DNA of 6,490 bases from an uncultured Verrucomicrobiota bacterium (GTDB lineage: Bacteria; Verrucomicrobiota; Kiritimatiellia; RFP12; UBA1067). Below are positions 1 to 6,301 of the stretch, piece after piece. The stretch is from assembly GCA_946615275.1 (NCBI GenBank), contig CAMOHV010000068.1, forward strand, positions 1 to 6,490, read 5' to 3'. A program made the translations under genes and the position numbers. The notes beneath the pieces are model-generated. The model saw nothing but the letters and a program-made list of their open reading frames with translations, was not told the origin of the DNA and searched no databases. The first letter of the stretch is position 1. Each line of letters begins with the position of its first letter.

Positions 1-1643
1 ATGTCCTCGCGCGCGATGATCTCGCGCCCGATCGCCGCCTGCACCGGGATCTTGAACTGGTGCGGCGGAATGGTGTCCGCAAGAGCCTTGCACATCTGGA
101 TTCCGCGCGCGCGCGCCTTGGAGCGGTGGACGAGCGTCGCGAAGGCGTCCACCGTCTCGCCGTTCAGGAGGATGTCCATCTTCACGATGTCGCTCTCCTG
201 GTAGCCGGCGGGCTCGTAGTCCATCGAGGCGTAGCCGTGCGAGACGCTCTTGAGCGTGTCGTGGAAGTCGATGAGTATCTCGTTCAGCGGGAGCTTGCAG
301 TGGAGCATCACGCGGTGGCCGTCCACCGTCTCCGTGCCCTCCACCACGCCGCGGCGGTCCATGACGATGCGCATCACGTCGCCGATGGACTCCGATGGCG
401 TGATGATGCGCGCCTCGAGGATCGGCTCGTAGATCGACTCGAGCGTGCTTGGATCCGGCATCTGCAGGGGGTTGTCCAGCTCGCGCTCCTCGCCGCCTTT
501 CATCTTGAGCTTGTAGATGACGCCCGGGGTGGTGGAGATGATGTCCAGGTTGAACTCGCGGCGGAGGCGCTCCTGCACGATCTCCATGTGGAGGAGTCCG
601 AGGAACCCGCAGCGGAAGCCGAAGCCGAGGGCGATGGAGCTTTCGTGGTGGAAGCTGAAGGCGCTGTCGTTCAGATGCAGCTTCTCGAGGCCCTGGTGGA
701 CCTTCTCGAATTCGTCGGTGGACATCGGATAGATGCCGCAGAAGACGGTTGGGCGGATGTCGTGGAAGCCGGGGAGGGGCTCCTCCGCGCCGAGCCTGGC
801 GGTGGTGACGGTGTCGCCGATCTTGATGTCGGCGGGATCCTTCACGGTTCCCACGAGGTAACCCACCTGCCCGGCGGAGAGCTTGGCGACGGGCTTCTTC
901 GACGGCGAGAAGATCCCGACCTCGTGGAGGGTGGTGGTCACTCCGGAGGCCATGAAGCGCACGGTCTCGCCGGCGGAGACGGCCCCGTCCACGACGCGCA
1001 CGTAGGTGATCACGCCGCGGAACTCGTCGAAGACGGAGTCGAAGACGAGCGCGCGCAGCGGCGCGTCCTCGCCCTGCGTCTTCGGAGGCGGGATGCGCTT
1101 CACGATCGCCTCGAGGACGTCGGGGCAGCCTACGCCGGTCTTGGCGGAGACGAGGAGGGGGTCGTCCATCTCGATCGCGAGGATGTCCTCGATCTGCTTC
1201 GAGACGCCTGGGATGTCGGCGCCGGGGAGATCCACCTTGTTGAGGACGGGGACGATCTCGAGGTGCGCGTCCTGCGCGAAGTATGTGTTTGCGACGGTCT
1301 GCGCCTCGACGCCCTGCGCGGCGTCCACGACGAGGAGCGCGCCCTCGCACGCGCCCATCGAGCGGGAGACCTCGTAGGCGAAGTCCACGTGGCCGGGGGT
1401 GTCGAGGAGGTTGAAGAGATACGTCTTCCCGTCCTTCGCCGTGTACTCCATCGAGACGGGGTGGCTCTTGATGGTGATGCCGCGCTCGCGCTCGAGGTCC
1501 ATGGCGTCGAGCGTCTGCTCCTTGAGCTCGCGTGCGGAGACGGCGTGGGTGAGCTCGAGGATGCGGTCGGAGAGCGTCGTCTTGCCGTGGTCGACGTGGG
1601 CGATGATGCAGAAGTTGCGGATACTGTCGAGTGTCTTTTCCAT
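1..1643 (-). CDS. lepA: Elongation factor 4 (LepA), C-terminus cut by the window edge
   Basis: LepA/EF4 is a translational GTPase that binds the ribosome, can back-translocate it and helps translation under stress. The frame reads 547 complete codons from the ATG at 1643 and is still open at base 1. The family is about 600 residues, so roughly 50 C-terminal residues lie outside. The GTPase motifs are intact: G1 AHVDHGKT at residues 15-22, the RERGITIK switch at 52-59, G3 DTPGH at 81-85 and G4 NKVD at 135-138. Later LepA hallmarks include CGFLGLLHMEIVQERL, SMDYEPAGY and, at the edge, QAAIGREIIARED. The start is fixed because the conserved NFCIIAHVDHGK begins at residue 10. It lies 13 bp after the methyltransferase stop. 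No purine-rich Shine-Dalgarno is visible in that gap, so translation may depend on the upstream gene. It ends the visible operon. Confidence 0.97.
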   Translation of the reverse strand, partial: MEKTLDSIRNFCIIAHVDHGKTTLSDRILELTHAVSARELKEQTLDAMDLERERGITIKSHPVSMEYTAKDGKTYLFNLLDTPGHVDFAYEVSRSMGACEGALLVVDAAQGVEAQTVANTYFAQDAHLEIVPVLNKVDLPGADIPGVSKQIEDILAIEMDDPLLVSAKTGVGCPDVLEAIVKRIPPPKTQGEDAPLRALVFDSVFDEFRGVITYVRVVDGAVSAGETVRFMASGVTTTLHEVGIFSPSKKPVAKLSAGQVGYLVGTVKDPADIKIGDTVTTARLGAEEPLPGFHDIRPTVFCGIYPMSTDEFEKVHQGLEKLHLNDSAFSFHHESSIALGFGFRCGFLGLLHMEIVQERLRREFNLDIISTTPGVIYKLKMKGGEERELDNPLQMPDPSTLESIYEPILEARIITPSESIGDVMRIVMDRRGVVEGTETVDGHRVMLHCKLPLNEILIDFHDTLKSVSHGYASMDYEPAGYQESDIVKMDILLNGETVDAFATLVHRSKARARGIQMCKALADTIPPHQFKIPVQAAIGREIIARED

Positions 1644-1656
1644 GGTCGCGGGTTGA

Positions 1657-2517
1657 TCAGTGGTCGTGGCGGCCTTCGCCGTGCCAGGGGACGAAGGGGG
1701 GGACTTTGTCTATGCCGGCGGCGAGGCGCTGTCGGACGGCCTCGTAGACGAGTATCGTCGCGGCGGCGGAGACGTTGAGGGAGTCGGCGAGGCCCAGCAT
1801 CGGGATGCGCACCCGCATGTCGGCGAGGTCCATCCACTTGGACGTGAGCCCGTACTGCTCCGCGCCGACGGCGATCGCGACGTTCCCCGTGAGGTCTACC
1901 TCGAAGTGCAGCTTCTCGGCGTGCGGCGTGGCGGCGAGGATCTTGAAGCCGCGAGCCTTCAGCCAGCGGACGGCGTCCTCGGACGACGCCTCGACGATCG
2001 GCACCGAGAACATGGTGCCCGTGGACGCGCGGACGACGTTGGGGTTGTGGACGTCCGTCGTGCGGTCGCAGACTATCACGGCGGCGGCGTGCGCGGCGTC
2101 GGCCGAGCGGAGGATCGTCCCGAGGTTCCCGGGCTTCTCGATGGACTCCGCCACGATGACGAGGGCGTTCGGGGGCGGGACGAGCCGGTCGAGGGTCTTC
2201 GCGACGTGCGGGCCGATCATCAGGAGCCCGTCGGGGCGGTCCTTGTACGCCATCTTGAGGAAGGCGGGGCGGGAGCAGAGGAACACATCGGCGCCGGCCG
2301 CAGCGGCGTCGGAGACTAGCCGGTCCTCGTTCTCGTTCTTGAGGTACAGCTCGGGGCAGATGAAGATCGAGTTCGGGCGGTAGCCGTTGTCGAGCGCGCG
2401 GCGGCACTCGCGGAAGCCCTCGACGATCATCTCGCCCGTCTCCTCGCGCACGGAACAAGTGCGCAGCTTCACCACGTACTTGATCTTCGGGTTGGCGGGT
2501 GACGTGAGCTCTATCAT
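1657..2517 (-). CDS. TrmH/SpoU-family RNA 2'-O-methyltransferase
   Basis: 286 residues, the usual size for the SpoU (SPOUT) class, which transfers a methyl group from S-adenosylmethionine to a ribose 2'-OH in rRNA or tRNA. The N-terminal part (about 1-105) resembles the substrate-binding domain of this class (IVEGFRECRRAL at 31-42, DRPDGLLMI at 93-101). The knotted catalytic domain follows. Motif 1 is ESIEKPGNLGTILRSADA at 124-141, with the conserved Asn131 and Arg137. Motif 2 is AVGAEQYGL at 216-224, and motif 3 is IPMLGLADSLNVSAAATI at 238-255. Motif 3 has ADSLNV where ESLNV is commoner, and motif 2 has GAEQYG where GxExxG is usual. The ATG at 2517 overlaps the stop of the TrpR-like gene as ATGA, which supports this start. 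lepA follows after 13 bp. Whether the target is 23S rRNA (RlmB/TsnR-like) or tRNA cannot be decided from sequence alone, so I give no symbol. Confidence 0.93.
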   Translation of the reverse strand: MIELTSPANPKIKYVVKLRTCSVREETGEMIVEGFRECRRALDNGYRPNSIFICPELYLKNENEDRLVSDAAAAGADVFLCSRPAFLKMAYKDRPDGLLMIGPHVAKTLDRLVPPPNALVIVAESIEKPGNLGTILRSADAAHAAAVIVCDRTTDVHNPNVVRASTGTMFSVPIVEASSEDAVRWLKARGFKILAATPHAEKLHFEVDLTGNVAIAVGAEQYGLTSKWMDLADMRVRIPMLGLADSLNVSAAATILVYEAVRQRLAAGIDKVPPFVPWHGEGRHDH

Positions 2518-2780
2518 TTCAGGAACTTGGCGACGAGGCTTTTCTTCGACTTGAGTATCTTCGCGCCGCGCGTGATCTTGCAGAGCGAGACGCCAAGGTC
2601 GTTTGCGATGCGACGCTGGGGGACGCCGTCGGAAAGGAGCGACAGAAGCTCCCAGCGGAGGGTGATGTCGTGGTGCTCGCGGGGGGTGAGCATCTCCTCG
2701 AGGAACCTGTCCACGGACGCGGGCGTCTTGAGGGCGGCGAGCGCGGCGGCTAGGCTTGTCCTGCGCCTTCTGCGCGTCAC
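2514..2780 (-). CDS. Trp repressor (TrpR) family DNA-binding protein, GTG start
   Basis: 88 residues, a small helix-turn-helix protein of the Trp repressor family. The signature is LTPRE at 31-35, a helical stretch at 41-50 ending DGVPQRRIANDLGVS (51-65, first helix and turn of the HTH), then CKITRGAKILK at 67-77. ITRG is the recognition-helix signature shared with E. coli and chlamydial TrpR. By hand alignment, the residues matching the E. coli tryptophan contacts Thr44, Arg54 and Arg84 are Thr32, Arg42 and Arg71, so ligand binding is possible but untested. It is shorter than E. coli TrpR (108) because most of the first helix is missing; the N-terminus is Arg-rich instead. I chose the GTG at 2780 because it overlaps the upstream stop as GTGA and has AGGGAG 7 bases before it. 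A longer reading of this frame runs antiphase through the upstream gene and was discarded. The target operon is unknown; no trp genes are in view. Confidence 0.85.
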   Translation of the reverse strand: MTRRRRRTSLAAALAALKTPASVDRFLEEMLTPREHHDITLRWELLSLLSDGVPQRRIANDLGVSLCKITRGAKILKSKKSLVAKFLK

Positions 2781-3589
2781 CGCACCACTCCCTGGGCGCC
2801 GGCGTCGAGGATCTTCAGGACGTCGTCTTCGTCCTTCATCTTCGCGCGGCGCTCGTCGATCATGAAGCTCGTGGCCTGGTTGGCGAAGAGATCTTCGCAG
2901 ATCGCGTTGCTGAGGTAGGTGATGCCCTGTGCGCGCAGACGGCTCTGCAGGTCGTATGCGTCGCGCGCGTCGCGGAGGGCGGCGGGGAGCGCGTTCATGA
3001 GGGGCATGCAGAGACGGTCCTCCACGTGGAGCATGGAGTAGCGCGAGCCGAAGAAGAGTATCTCGCCGCGGCGGAGCCGCTTGTCGACGTCGGTGCGGTA
3101 GTCCATGATGCGCTTGAGGTAGCGCTTCGTCCTGTCGTTGTGGACGAACGGCCCGCCGACCTCCGGCTCGGGCGCGGCGGTGGCGCCGGCAGACGACTTC
3201 TTGGGCGCGGGCTCGTCGTCGTCGAAGAGGTCGTCCACGGACTTCGCGGCGGCCACGGGCTTCTTCTCCTCGACCTTCCTCGGCGCTGCGGGCACCGCGG
3301 ACACGCCGCCCGCCCCCTGCGCCATCATGAACGCGGACCACGGGACGACCTGCCCCGTCACCTGCACGTCGCCCACATATATGGCCGTGCCACGCCGCCA
3401 GATGGTGTACGGCGGCGGCAGATAGCGCCCGTTCACGAACACGACGCCCCTGCGGATGGGCTTGCCGCGCGTGCCCTTCAGGTGCTGAAGCGCGGCAGTG
3501 GGCACGACGTCGAACTTCGGCGCAGCCGCCCAGAGCGCGCCCAGCGCGAGAGCCGCCGTCAGGATGATGCTCTTCTTCATCGCTTTCAT
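2777..3589 (-). CDS. Secreted protein of unknown function with a signal peptide
   Basis: 270 residues; I do not recognise a named family. Residues 1-23 form a classical signal peptide: MKAMKK, a hydrophobic core (IILTAALALGAL), then WAAA with likely cleavage before PKF. Residues about 40-85 look like a compact beta-rich module (GVVFVNGRYLPPPYTIWRRG, then AIYVGDVQVTGQVVPW). I vaguely recall similar NG-x-Y-x-PPY / R-x-G modules in PVC-group proteins, but cannot name them. Residues about 92-145 are a low-complexity Ala/Pro/Lys/Asp/Glu linker with an acidic patch (VDDLFDDDE). Residues 148-262 form a charged, probably helical C-terminal domain with a single Cys at 194 and another at 231. No membrane anchor follows the signal, so the protein is probably periplasmic or exported. 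The ATG at 3589 has AGGAG a few bases upstream; the ATG three codons later is less well placed. Its stop overlaps the TrpR-like start as GTGA. Confidence 0.85.
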   Translation of the reverse strand: MKAMKKSIILTAALALGALWAAAPKFDVVPTAALQHLKGTRGKPIRRGVVFVNGRYLPPPYTIWRRGTAIYVGDVQVTGQVVPWSAFMMAQGAGGVSAVPAAPRKVEEKKPVAAAKSVDDLFDDDEPAPKKSSAGATAAPEPEVGGPFVHNDRTKRYLKRIMDYRTDVDKRLRRGEILFFGSRYSMLHVEDRLCMPLMNALPAALRDARDAYDLQSRLRAQGITYLSNAICEDLFANQATSFMIDERRAKMKDEDDVLKILDAGAQGVVR

Positions 3590-3600
3590 TCTTCTCCTGT
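3590..3600 (-). promoter_or_regulatory. Ribosome binding site of the secreted-protein gene
   Basis: The minus strand reads ACAGGAGAAGA just before the ATG at 3589. This puts AGGAG about 4-5 bases upstream, with a second GAGGAG a little further away. The position favours the ATG at 3589 over the in-frame ATG three codons later. It is the strongest Shine-Dalgarno in the window. Confidence 0.7.
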
Positions 3601-3622
3601 CTCCTCTTGTTCCCTTTAAACT

Positions 3623-3639
3623 AAAAAGCCCCGGTTTGC
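3623..3639 (-). terminator. Possible terminator-like 3' end of the 6S RNA
   Basis: The 3' strand of the 6S closing stem (GCAAACCGGGGC) runs directly into TTTTT at 3627-3623. A GC-rich stem followed by a U-run could release polymerase. It is not a classical short-hairpin terminator, because the 5' strand of the stem lies about 130 nt upstream. The U-run is short and interrupted (TTTTTAGTTT). Partial read-through into the secreted-protein gene 33 bp downstream is therefore likely. Confidence 0.4.
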
Positions 3640-3777
3640 CGTAGTGCAGAATCCCTGGAACCTAGCGTTCCAAGTGGGTGCCCTATCCACCGCTCCTGGG
3701 AGAGGCGTATTCGGGCTCCCTGCCAAAAATGAAGGTCAGAGAAATACGCTGCCGAATCCGCGTGCAAACCAGAGCCC
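3623..3777 (-). ncRNA. ssrS: Probable 6S RNA (RNA polymerase-binding regulator)
   Basis: About 155 nt of minus-strand RNA folds as 6S RNA, which mimics an open promoter and binds sigma70-RNA polymerase. The closing stem pairs 3777-3764 with 3639-3626 and includes a perfect GGUUUGC/GCAAACC. Its outer part needs G-U pairs that work only on the minus strand. A second stem pairs GCGGA (3761-3757) with UCUGC (3650-3646). An open bubble follows; its 3' side has the typical 6S hairpin, CUUGGAAC (3674-3667) with GUUCCAGG (3661-3654), close to the E. coli CCUUGAACC/GGUUCAAGG. The terminal rod pairs GGGAGCCC (3720-3713) with GGGCACCC (3683-3676), then CGCC/GGUG and CUC/GAG capped by loop CCAG (3699-3696). 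UUUUU (3627-3623) ends it. The 3' CGGCA also matches my recall of the 6S consensus. No clear promoter precedes it; it starts 13 bp after the pheT stop, so processing from a longer transcript is possible. The ends are approximate. Confidence 0.76.
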
Positions 3778-3790
3778 ACGCTGTGAAAGA

Positions 3791-6229
3791 TCAATTGTCG
3801 CGGACCTCCACCTTCAACTCGTTCTTCAACGCCTCGGCGATCTTCGCGAAGGCGCGGTTCACCTCGTCGTCGGTGAGCGTCCGGTCCGGAGACCGGAACG
3901 CCAGCGAGTAGGCGAACGAACGCCTGCCCTTGCCGATGTCCTTGGACGTAAATATATCAAAAACGCCGATGTCCGTCAACTCCTTCGGGGCTGCCTTGCG
4001 GATGCAGGCGGAGACGGCGGCGAAGGTCGCCTCAGGCCCGCCGACGAACGCGATGTCGCGCTTCACGGCGGGGAACTGCGGGACTGGCTTGAGCTTCCCG
4101 ACGGCGTCCGTGCGCTTCAAAAGCGGCGCGAGGTCGAGCTCCGCCAAAGCGAGCTGCGTCGTTAGGCGGTACGGATGGCGCATCTTCGCGGAGAGCGCTC
4201 CGCACACTCCGGCAGGGCGCCCGTTCACCACGATCTTGAGCGCCGCGCCCTTCTCGAACGCCGGATGGTCCGCGGGCTCGAAATCGATCTTGCCCACGTG
4301 CACGCGCTTCGCGAGCGTCTCCACCGCGCCCTTGATGCCGAGAATCGCCTCCTCGGCCGTCATCGCGCGGCGGCGGTCGAGCGCGCCGCGGCCCACGGGC
4401 CCGAAGAACCCGAGCGCGAGCCGCTCCGCCTCGAACGGCTTCCCGTCCTGCCCCTTCCCGAACACGCGGCCGATCTCGAAGAGCTTCGCCTCCTCCACCT
4501 GACGCGTCGCGTTGCGCCCGAGCGACCCCATCAGCTGCGGGAGGAGCGAGTCGCGGAGTACGCCGTATTCGGCGGACACCGGATCGGGGAGGACGAGCCA
4601 GCCCCCCCTGCCGCGCGGATCGAACGCCTCAAGCTCCCCTGCCGAGAGGAACGAGTAGTGCATCGCCTCCGTGAAGCCGAGCGCAAGGCAGGTGGAGCGC
4701 ACCTTCTCCTTCGCGCGGAACGGCGCGTCGGAGAGCGGCGAGACGCTTGGCGCGGACGGCATGGTGTCGGGGATGTTGTCGAGGCCGTAGATCCGCGCCA
4801 CCTCCTCCACGAGATCCGCCTCCAGCGACAGGTCCCAGCGCCACGACGGTATCTCGAACGAGACGGACTTCTGCCCGGCGTAGAGGCCATTCTGGCGGCA
4901 CTTGAGGCCGAGAGACTCCAGAATGAAGACCATCCCGTCATTGCCGACCGGTATGCCGATCAGGCGGCGGGCGCGCTCGAAGTCGAGCTCGACGTCCGGA
5001 TTCAGCGGAAGCGTCCGGCTGTCGACGTCCACGACGCCCTTCGCGACCACCGCGCCGCCGTACTTCTGCAGAAGATGCGCCGCGCGACGAGACGCCCAGT
5101 CCGCAAGGTCCTTGTCCACCCCGCGTATGTAGCGGTACGAGGACTCCGTCGCGAGGCCGAGCTTCGTCGCGGTGTTCTTCGTGGAGACGGGTTCGAAGAG
5201 CGCGGACTCGAGAAGCACGTGGTCCGTCCCCTCCACGATCTCGCTGCCCTCGCCGCCCATCACGCCCGCTACCGCCGACGGCTTCTCGGCGTCGCAGATC
5301 ATGAGCATCGTCTCGTCGAGCTTCCTCTCCTGCCCGTCGAGCGTCTTCATCGTCTCGCCCGGCTTCGCGTTCCTCACGACGATCTGCCGCCCCGCGAGCG
5401 TGCGGTAGTCGAAGGCGTGCATCGGCTGCCCGCATTCGAGCATGACGTAGTTCGTGACGTCCACGAGAAGCCCGAGCGACCTAACGCCGCACGCCTCGAG
5501 GCGCTTCGCCATGAAGTCCGGCGAAGGGCCGTCCTTAACGGATGTGATGACGCGCGCCGTGTAGCGCGGGCACTTCGCGGGCTCCTCGACGGTCACCTTC
5601 ACCTCGTCGTTCACGTCCGTCCCGGACTCCTCGAAATCGACGGCCGGCATCTTGATCGGACGATGGAGGATGGCGGAGAACTCGCGCGCGATCCCCATGA
5701 CGGAAAGCGCGTCGGGGCGATTCCAGGTGACCTCGATGTCGAACACCGTCTCGGGCTTGTCGCCGCCGACTACGTCGCGCGCGAATGCGCCCGTCGGCGT
5801 CTCGGGCGGCAGCTCGATGATGCCGTCGTGGTTCCCGCCTGGGAGGGCGAGCTCCTTGCTGCTGCAGAGCATGCCGAACGACTCCACGCCGCGCAGCTTG
5901 CCCTTTTTGATCTTGAATTCGCCGTCCGGCACCACCGCGCCGATCTTCGCGAGGACGGTCTTGAGGCCAGCGCGGCAGTTCGGCGCGCCGCAGACGACCT
6001 GCAGCGTCTCCTTGCCGTCGGTGACCGTGGTCTTGTGGAGATGCGTGCCCTCGATCACTTCGCAGGTCATAACCTCGCCCACGACGAAGAAATCGGAAAG
6101 CGGCGGCGCGCCCACGGTCTCCACGGACTCCACCTGGAGACCGGCGCGCGTGAGGCGCTCCGCGAGGTCCGCCGGCGCGATGTCGGAGACGTCGATGTAT
6201 TCATTGAGCCAACTGAGAGGAAGCTTCAT
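3791..6229 (-). CDS. pheT: Phenylalanine--tRNA ligase beta subunit
   Basis: 812 residues, full length for bacterial PheT. With PheS it forms the alpha2-beta2 enzyme that charges tRNA-Phe; the beta chain binds tRNA and edits mischarged Tyr-tRNA-Phe. The N-terminus MKLPLSWLNEYID is typical and fixes the start. Domains in order are: EMAP-like tRNA-binding (about 45-152, VVCGAPNCRAG at 78-88, GMLCSSKEL at 119-127); B3/B4 editing (about 215-395, DVTNYVMLECGQPMHAFDY at 257-275, AVAGVMGGE at 319-327); B5 (about 412-482, IPSWRWDLSLEADLVEEVARIYG); a catalytic-like core (about 495-695); and the FDX-ACB anticodon-binding domain (about 717-810, PQFPAVKRDIAF). By hand alignment, the editing residues His271 and Thr361 match E. 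coli His265 and Thr354. Ile368 replaces the Glu usual in the YERG motif. The Shine-Dalgarno is weak (GGAAAA, about 6 bases before the ATG). pheS is not upstream as it is in classical pheST operons. Confidence 0.98.
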   Translation of the reverse strand: MKLPLSWLNEYIDVSDIAPADLAERLTRAGLQVESVETVGAPPLSDFFVVGEVMTCEVIEGTHLHKTTVTDGKETLQVVCGAPNCRAGLKTVLAKIGAVVPDGEFKIKKGKLRGVESFGMLCSSKELALPGGNHDGIIELPPETPTGAFARDVVGGDKPETVFDIEVTWNRPDALSVMGIAREFSAILHRPIKMPAVDFEESGTDVNDEVKVTVEEPAKCPRYTARVITSVKDGPSPDFMAKRLEACGVRSLGLLVDVTNYVMLECGQPMHAFDYRTLAGRQIVVRNAKPGETMKTLDGQERKLDETMLMICDAEKPSAVAGVMGGEGSEIVEGTDHVLLESALFEPVSTKNTATKLGLATESSYRYIRGVDKDLADWASRRAAHLLQKYGGAVVAKGVVDVDSRTLPLNPDVELDFERARRLIGIPVGNDGMVFILESLGLKCRQNGLYAGQKSVSFEIPSWRWDLSLEADLVEEVARIYGLDNIPDTMPSAPSVSPLSDAPFRAKEKVRSTCLALGFTEAMHYSFLSAGELEAFDPRGRGGWLVLPDPVSAEYGVLRDSLLPQLMGSLGRNATRQVEEAKLFEIGRVFGKGQDGKPFEAERLALGFFGPVGRGALDRRRAMTAEEAILGIKGAVETLAKRVHVGKIDFEPADHPAFEKGAALKIVVNGRPAGVCGALSAKMRHPYRLTTQLALAELDLAPLLKRTDAVGKLKPVPQFPAVKRDIAFVGGPEATFAAVSACIRKAAPKELTDIGVFDIFTSKDIGKGRRSFAYSLAFRSPDRTLTDDEVNRAFAKIAEALKNELKVEVRDN

Positions 6230-6269
6230 CTGATTTTCCGATTCATTCTTTGAGGTTCAAAACTGCCTA

Positions 6270-6285
6270 GATATGATACCATATC
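6270..6285. repeat. Inverted repeat over the pheT -10 box
   Basis: GATATG, a 4-base spacer, then CATATC: a perfect 6-bp-arm palindrome that covers the predicted -10 element. Its position suits an operator for a small dimeric repressor. It could also be chance AT-rich symmetry, because a -10 box itself contributes part of it. No second copy was found upstream of the other genes here. Confidence 0.45.
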
Positions 6286-6301
6286 CGCCCCGCCGCCGCA
6301 A
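6273..6301 (-). promoter_or_regulatory. Predicted sigma70-like promoter for pheT
   Basis: On the minus strand, TTGCGG (6301-6296) is followed after exactly 17 bp by TATCAT (6278-6273). The -10 matches TATAAT at 5 of 6 bases and is preceded by TG one base away (an extended -10); the -35 matches TTGACA at only 3 of 6. The expected transcription start near 6266 gives a leader of about 37 nt to the pheT ATG. No leader peptide with a run of Phe codons and no terminator/antiterminator pair is visible in that leader, so E. coli-style attenuation is not supported. It is inferred from sequence only. Confidence 0.6.

Noticed and set aside
60..1778. A 572-residue open frame on the plus strand
   Set aside because: It lies antisense to lepA and is a by-product of GC-rich third positions. 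Its translation is His/Val/Asp/Arg/Glu-rich low-complexity sequence with no recognisable domain.
1130..2458. A 442-residue minus-strand frame covering the methyltransferase and the start of lepA
   Set aside because: It is out of phase with both real genes and translates to Arg/Pro/Ser-rich nonsense. Each real frame has intact catalytic motifs.
2514..3341. A long 275-residue form of the TrpR-like gene
   Set aside because: Its first two thirds run out of phase inside the secreted-protein gene and are Arg-rich filler. Only the part from the GTG at 2780 matches the TrpR family.
3623..3777. Signal recognition particle RNA, tmRNA or a riboswitch in the same gap
   Set aside because: There is no GGAA-capped SRP helix with its conserved internal loops and no tRNA-like ends or tag frame for tmRNA. 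The fold with a hairpin inside a 3' bubble and a long terminal rod fits 6S RNA better than any riboswitch I know.
3644..4165. A 173-residue plus-strand frame starting in the gap after pheT
   Set aside because: It crosses the 6S RNA and the 3' end of pheT on the antisense strand, has no Shine-Dalgarno and no recognisable motif.
4175..6253. A 692-residue open frame on the plus strand
   Set aside because: It is antisense to pheT, with Arg/His/Leu/Ala-rich composition typical of a shadow frame. The opposite strand gives a complete, unmistakable PheT.
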